Shown in pieces: positions 5,261-6,208 of a stretch of DNA of 6,208 nt. Under the pieces are notes generated by a model that was given only the letters and a program-made list of their open reading frames with translations, did no database searches and was not told where the DNA came from. A program made the position numbers and the translations under genes. This DNA comes from Alphaproteobacteria bacterium (GTDB taxonomy: Bacteria; Pseudomonadota; Alphaproteobacteria; RF32; CAG-239), in NCBI GenBank assembly GCA_017479785.1, contig JAFVBT010000065.1:1-6208 (forward strand), read 5' to 3'. Each line of letters begins with the position of its first letter. Position 1 is the first letter of the stretch.

Positions 5261-5611
5261 ATGGCAACGCAATCACTGTTTAAAAAATTTATGCATTTGT
5301 TTGTGGATTCTAAAGGAAACGATATATCCAAAAGTGAAGCTATTAATCTGCAACAAAAATATATCGCGGACAGCTGCTCCAGAAGTATGAGTTCTTATCC
5401 GCCGTATCTGGAAATAGCTAAACAACTGGATTCGCCTAAATTGCAAATTTTTAATGCCGCTTTGTATTATTTGGAACAAATTGCCAATAATGAAAGTGAT
5501 TATAGCGCAGAGATTGTAAATTTGCTGACAATTAAAAGCAAACTCAAAAAAATGACGCCGGAACGCAGAGGTTTGATTTTGCAAACGCTTGATAAGATAA
5601 ACAAGCTTTAA
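5261..5611 (+). CDS. Hypothetical protein of 116 residues, predicted soluble and helical
   Basis: I do not recognise this protein. The gene is credible because AAGGAG (5249-5254) lies 6 nt before the ATG and the frame has ordinary protein composition. The product has no signal peptide or membrane segment and one cysteine (C39). It appears mostly helical: FKKFMHLF near 7-14, a polar stretch (DSKGNDISKSEAINLQQKY) at 16-34, SSYPPYLEIAKQL around 44-56, a hydrophobic helix LQIFNAALYYLEQIA at 61-75, then charged amphipathic helices (LLTIKSKLKKMTPERRGLILQTLDKINKL) to the end. It is divergent from the tRNA-Gln gene and is the last gene before the rRNA operon. It forms no operon with neighbours, so context gives no function. 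A small intracellular regulatory or structural protein is possible, but that is a guess. Confidence 0.75.
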   Translation: MATQSLFKKFMHLFVDSKGNDISKSEAINLQQKYIADSCSRSMSSYPPYLEIAKQLDSPKLQIFNAALYYLEQIANNESDYSAEIVNLLTIKSKLKKMTPERRGLILQTLDKINKL

Positions 5612-5866
5612 AAAACTTTAATGGCAAATCCAGATTCTATTCTTAACGGAGTCGGAATTTTTTGTGTTATATATAATAAAGAATCACTTAAATGAACGAA
5701 TCGTCTGATAAAAAAATATGTTTTATGCAGATTCAACGGGTTAAGAGAAAAAACAGGTAAAAGATTATCCGATATGGTATAAAGATTAGGTTGAAAAACA
5801 GATGTTTTCCGATTAAATAAATTATAATATAAACTTTGTAAAAACAATATGTTATAAAAATGGTAA
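5612..5866. other. AT-rich intergenic region with no credible gene
   Basis: About 255 bp between the hypothetical gene and the rRNA promoter. Short open frames exist on both strands, but none has an ATG with a ribosome binding site or recognisable content. A - strand frame of 79 codons (5847-5608) begins with TTG and is low in complexity. A + strand frame from ATG 5621 is broken by several stops; part of it reads LREKTGKRLSDMV, loosely like an XRE helix-turn-helix, which is probably chance. No convincing terminator is seen after the hypothetical gene. Confidence 0.6.
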
Positions 5867-5925
5867 CAAAAAAATAAAAAATATTAAAAAAATGTGTTGA
5901 CAATTAAAGAGGGATGTCCTATAAG
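5867..5925 (+). promoter_or_regulatory. rRNA operon promoter with A-tract UP-like element
   Basis: A perfect TTGACA (5897-5902) and TATAAG (5920-5925, one mismatch) are spaced by 17 nt. Immediately upstream are three A-tracts (5868-5874, 5876-5881, 5886-5892) separated by short T-containing steps. They cover the -40 to -60 zone where the RNA polymerase alpha C-terminal domain binds UP elements. Transcription should start near 5932, about 240 nt before mature 16S. This is the strongest promoter in the window. Confidence 0.88.
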
Positions 5926-5931
5926 CAGTTT

Positions 5932-6172
5932 CACCGGCCGAGAGGAGCGGCGGCAAGCCGGAAGGTTTGTTGCGGTCTTGGCGGGGTGCCGAGCACGGAG
6001 GCTTTAAATATAAAGTCGGGGTGCGGCAACAGAAAGTTATAAAAAATCGTGAATATAGTTTAAGAGGATATGCGGACGGTATATTATAAAAAAATATAAA
6101 GTCTAGCATATGATAAAGGAACCTAAGAAATTCTTTATGAGTAATGATAGACAGGATGGAATTTTCATCAAT
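5932..6172 (+). other. 16S rRNA precursor leader with GC-rich hairpin block
   Basis: The stretch from the predicted start to mature 16S has two halves. The first ~100 nt (to 6030) is about 64% G+C and can form successive hairpins. Hairpin 1 is 5950-5959 with 5964-5973, 10 bp including wobbles, capped by a GGAA tetraloop of the GNRA class. Hairpin 2 is 5977-5982 with 5988-5993. Hairpin 3 is 6000-6006 with 6011-6017. The second half is strongly AT-rich and contains TTCTTTA at 6131-6137, a weak candidate for the boxA antitermination signal. Leader sequence upstream of 16S normally pairs with sequence after 16S for RNase III processing; that partner is outside the window. Confidence 0.6.
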
Positions 6173-6208
6173 TAACATGAGAGTTTGATCCTGGCTCAGA
6201 ACGAACGC
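6173..6208 (+). rRNA. rrs: 16S ribosomal RNA, 5' end only
   Basis: AGAGTTTGATCCTGGCTCAG (6180-6199) is the universal conserved start of bacterial 16S rRNA, followed by AACGAACGC as in Alphaproteobacteria. Aligning GAGTTTGATC to E. coli position 9 places mature base 1 near 6173, with a few bases of uncertainty. Only about 36 of ~1480 nt are present; the gene runs off the window. An rRNA promoter and leader precede it. Confidence 0.97.

Noticed and set aside
5007..5276. 89-codon open frame on the - strand covering tRNA-Gln
   Set aside because: It contains the entire tRNA, its promoter and its terminator; the tRNA explains the sequence.
5621..5815. Decayed helix-turn-helix gene on the + strand (LREKTGKRLSDMV then stops)
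   Set aside because: The resemblance covers about a dozen residues, the frame contains several stops, there is no ribosome binding site, and stops are not clearly fewer than chance in such AT-rich sequence.
5608..5847. 79-codon open frame on the - strand
   Set aside because: It starts with TTG, has no ribosome binding site, overlaps the end of the + strand gene, and consists mostly of residues expected from AT-rich DNA.
5950..5973. Signal recognition particle (4.5S) RNA, because of CCGGAAGG
   Set aside because: The hairpin has a GGAA loop but lacks the conserved GTCAGG and AGCAGCC sides of the SRP core, and it lies inside an rRNA leader.
6059..6087. Second rRNA promoter (TTTAAG-17-TATTAT)
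   Set aside because: The -35 matches only three of six consensus bases; such pairs are expected by chance in this AT-rich half of the leader.
5852..6178. 108-codon open frame on the - strand across the rRNA promoter and leader
   Set aside because: It runs antisense through the near-consensus rRNA promoter and structured leader; open frames here reflect the GC-rich hairpins, not coding.

Overview
The window looks like chromosomal DNA from a low-GC, anaerobic or facultatively anaerobic alphaproteobacterium, probably an uncultured host-associated lineage. The reasons are the rpmH-rnpA-yidD-yidC-engB gene order, the 16S start whose AGAACGAACGC segment is typical of Alphaproteobacteria, the AT-rich intergenic DNA, and the class III (oxygen-sensitive) ribonucleotide reductase genes. 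The host-associated placement is inference; the gene identities come from visible motifs.

Left part (1-1052, + strand): a 73-residue free-standing protein that looks like the glycyl-radical tail of anaerobic ribonucleotide reductase (RVMGY motif), then a terminator-like hairpin, then nrdG, the radical-SAM activase that would install the radical. The large NrdD subunit is not visible and would be expected to the left of the window.

Centre (1053-4321, + strand): a well-formed sigma70-type promoter drives the classic cluster rpmH (ribosomal protein L34), rnpA (RNase P protein), yidD (membrane insertion factor), yidC (inner-membrane insertase) and engB (ribosome-assembly GTPase). Spacing is tight: a 10-nt gap, a 29-nt overlap, a 71-nt gap with a possible internal promoter, and a 1-nt overlap. 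The genes link ribosome and tRNA biogenesis with membrane protein insertion. A 15-bp perfect hairpin made partly from the last codons of engB ends the cluster.

Right-centre (4352-5189, - strand): a type IV prepilin-like gene of about 205 codons interrupted by a single in-frame TAA at codon 67 and otherwise open, so it is a probable recent pseudogene or a sequence error. Upstream of it lie a terminator, a tRNA-Gln(CTG) gene with encoded CCA, and a strong tRNA promoter.

Right end (5261-6208, + strand): a divergent gene for an unrecognised 116-residue helical protein, about 255 bp of AT-rich DNA with no credible gene, then a strong rRNA promoter with an A-tract UP-like element. A roughly 240-nt 16S leader follows, starting with an unusual GC-rich hairpin-forming block. 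The window ends in the first ~36 nt of 16S rRNA, so it breaks off at the start of an rRNA operon.
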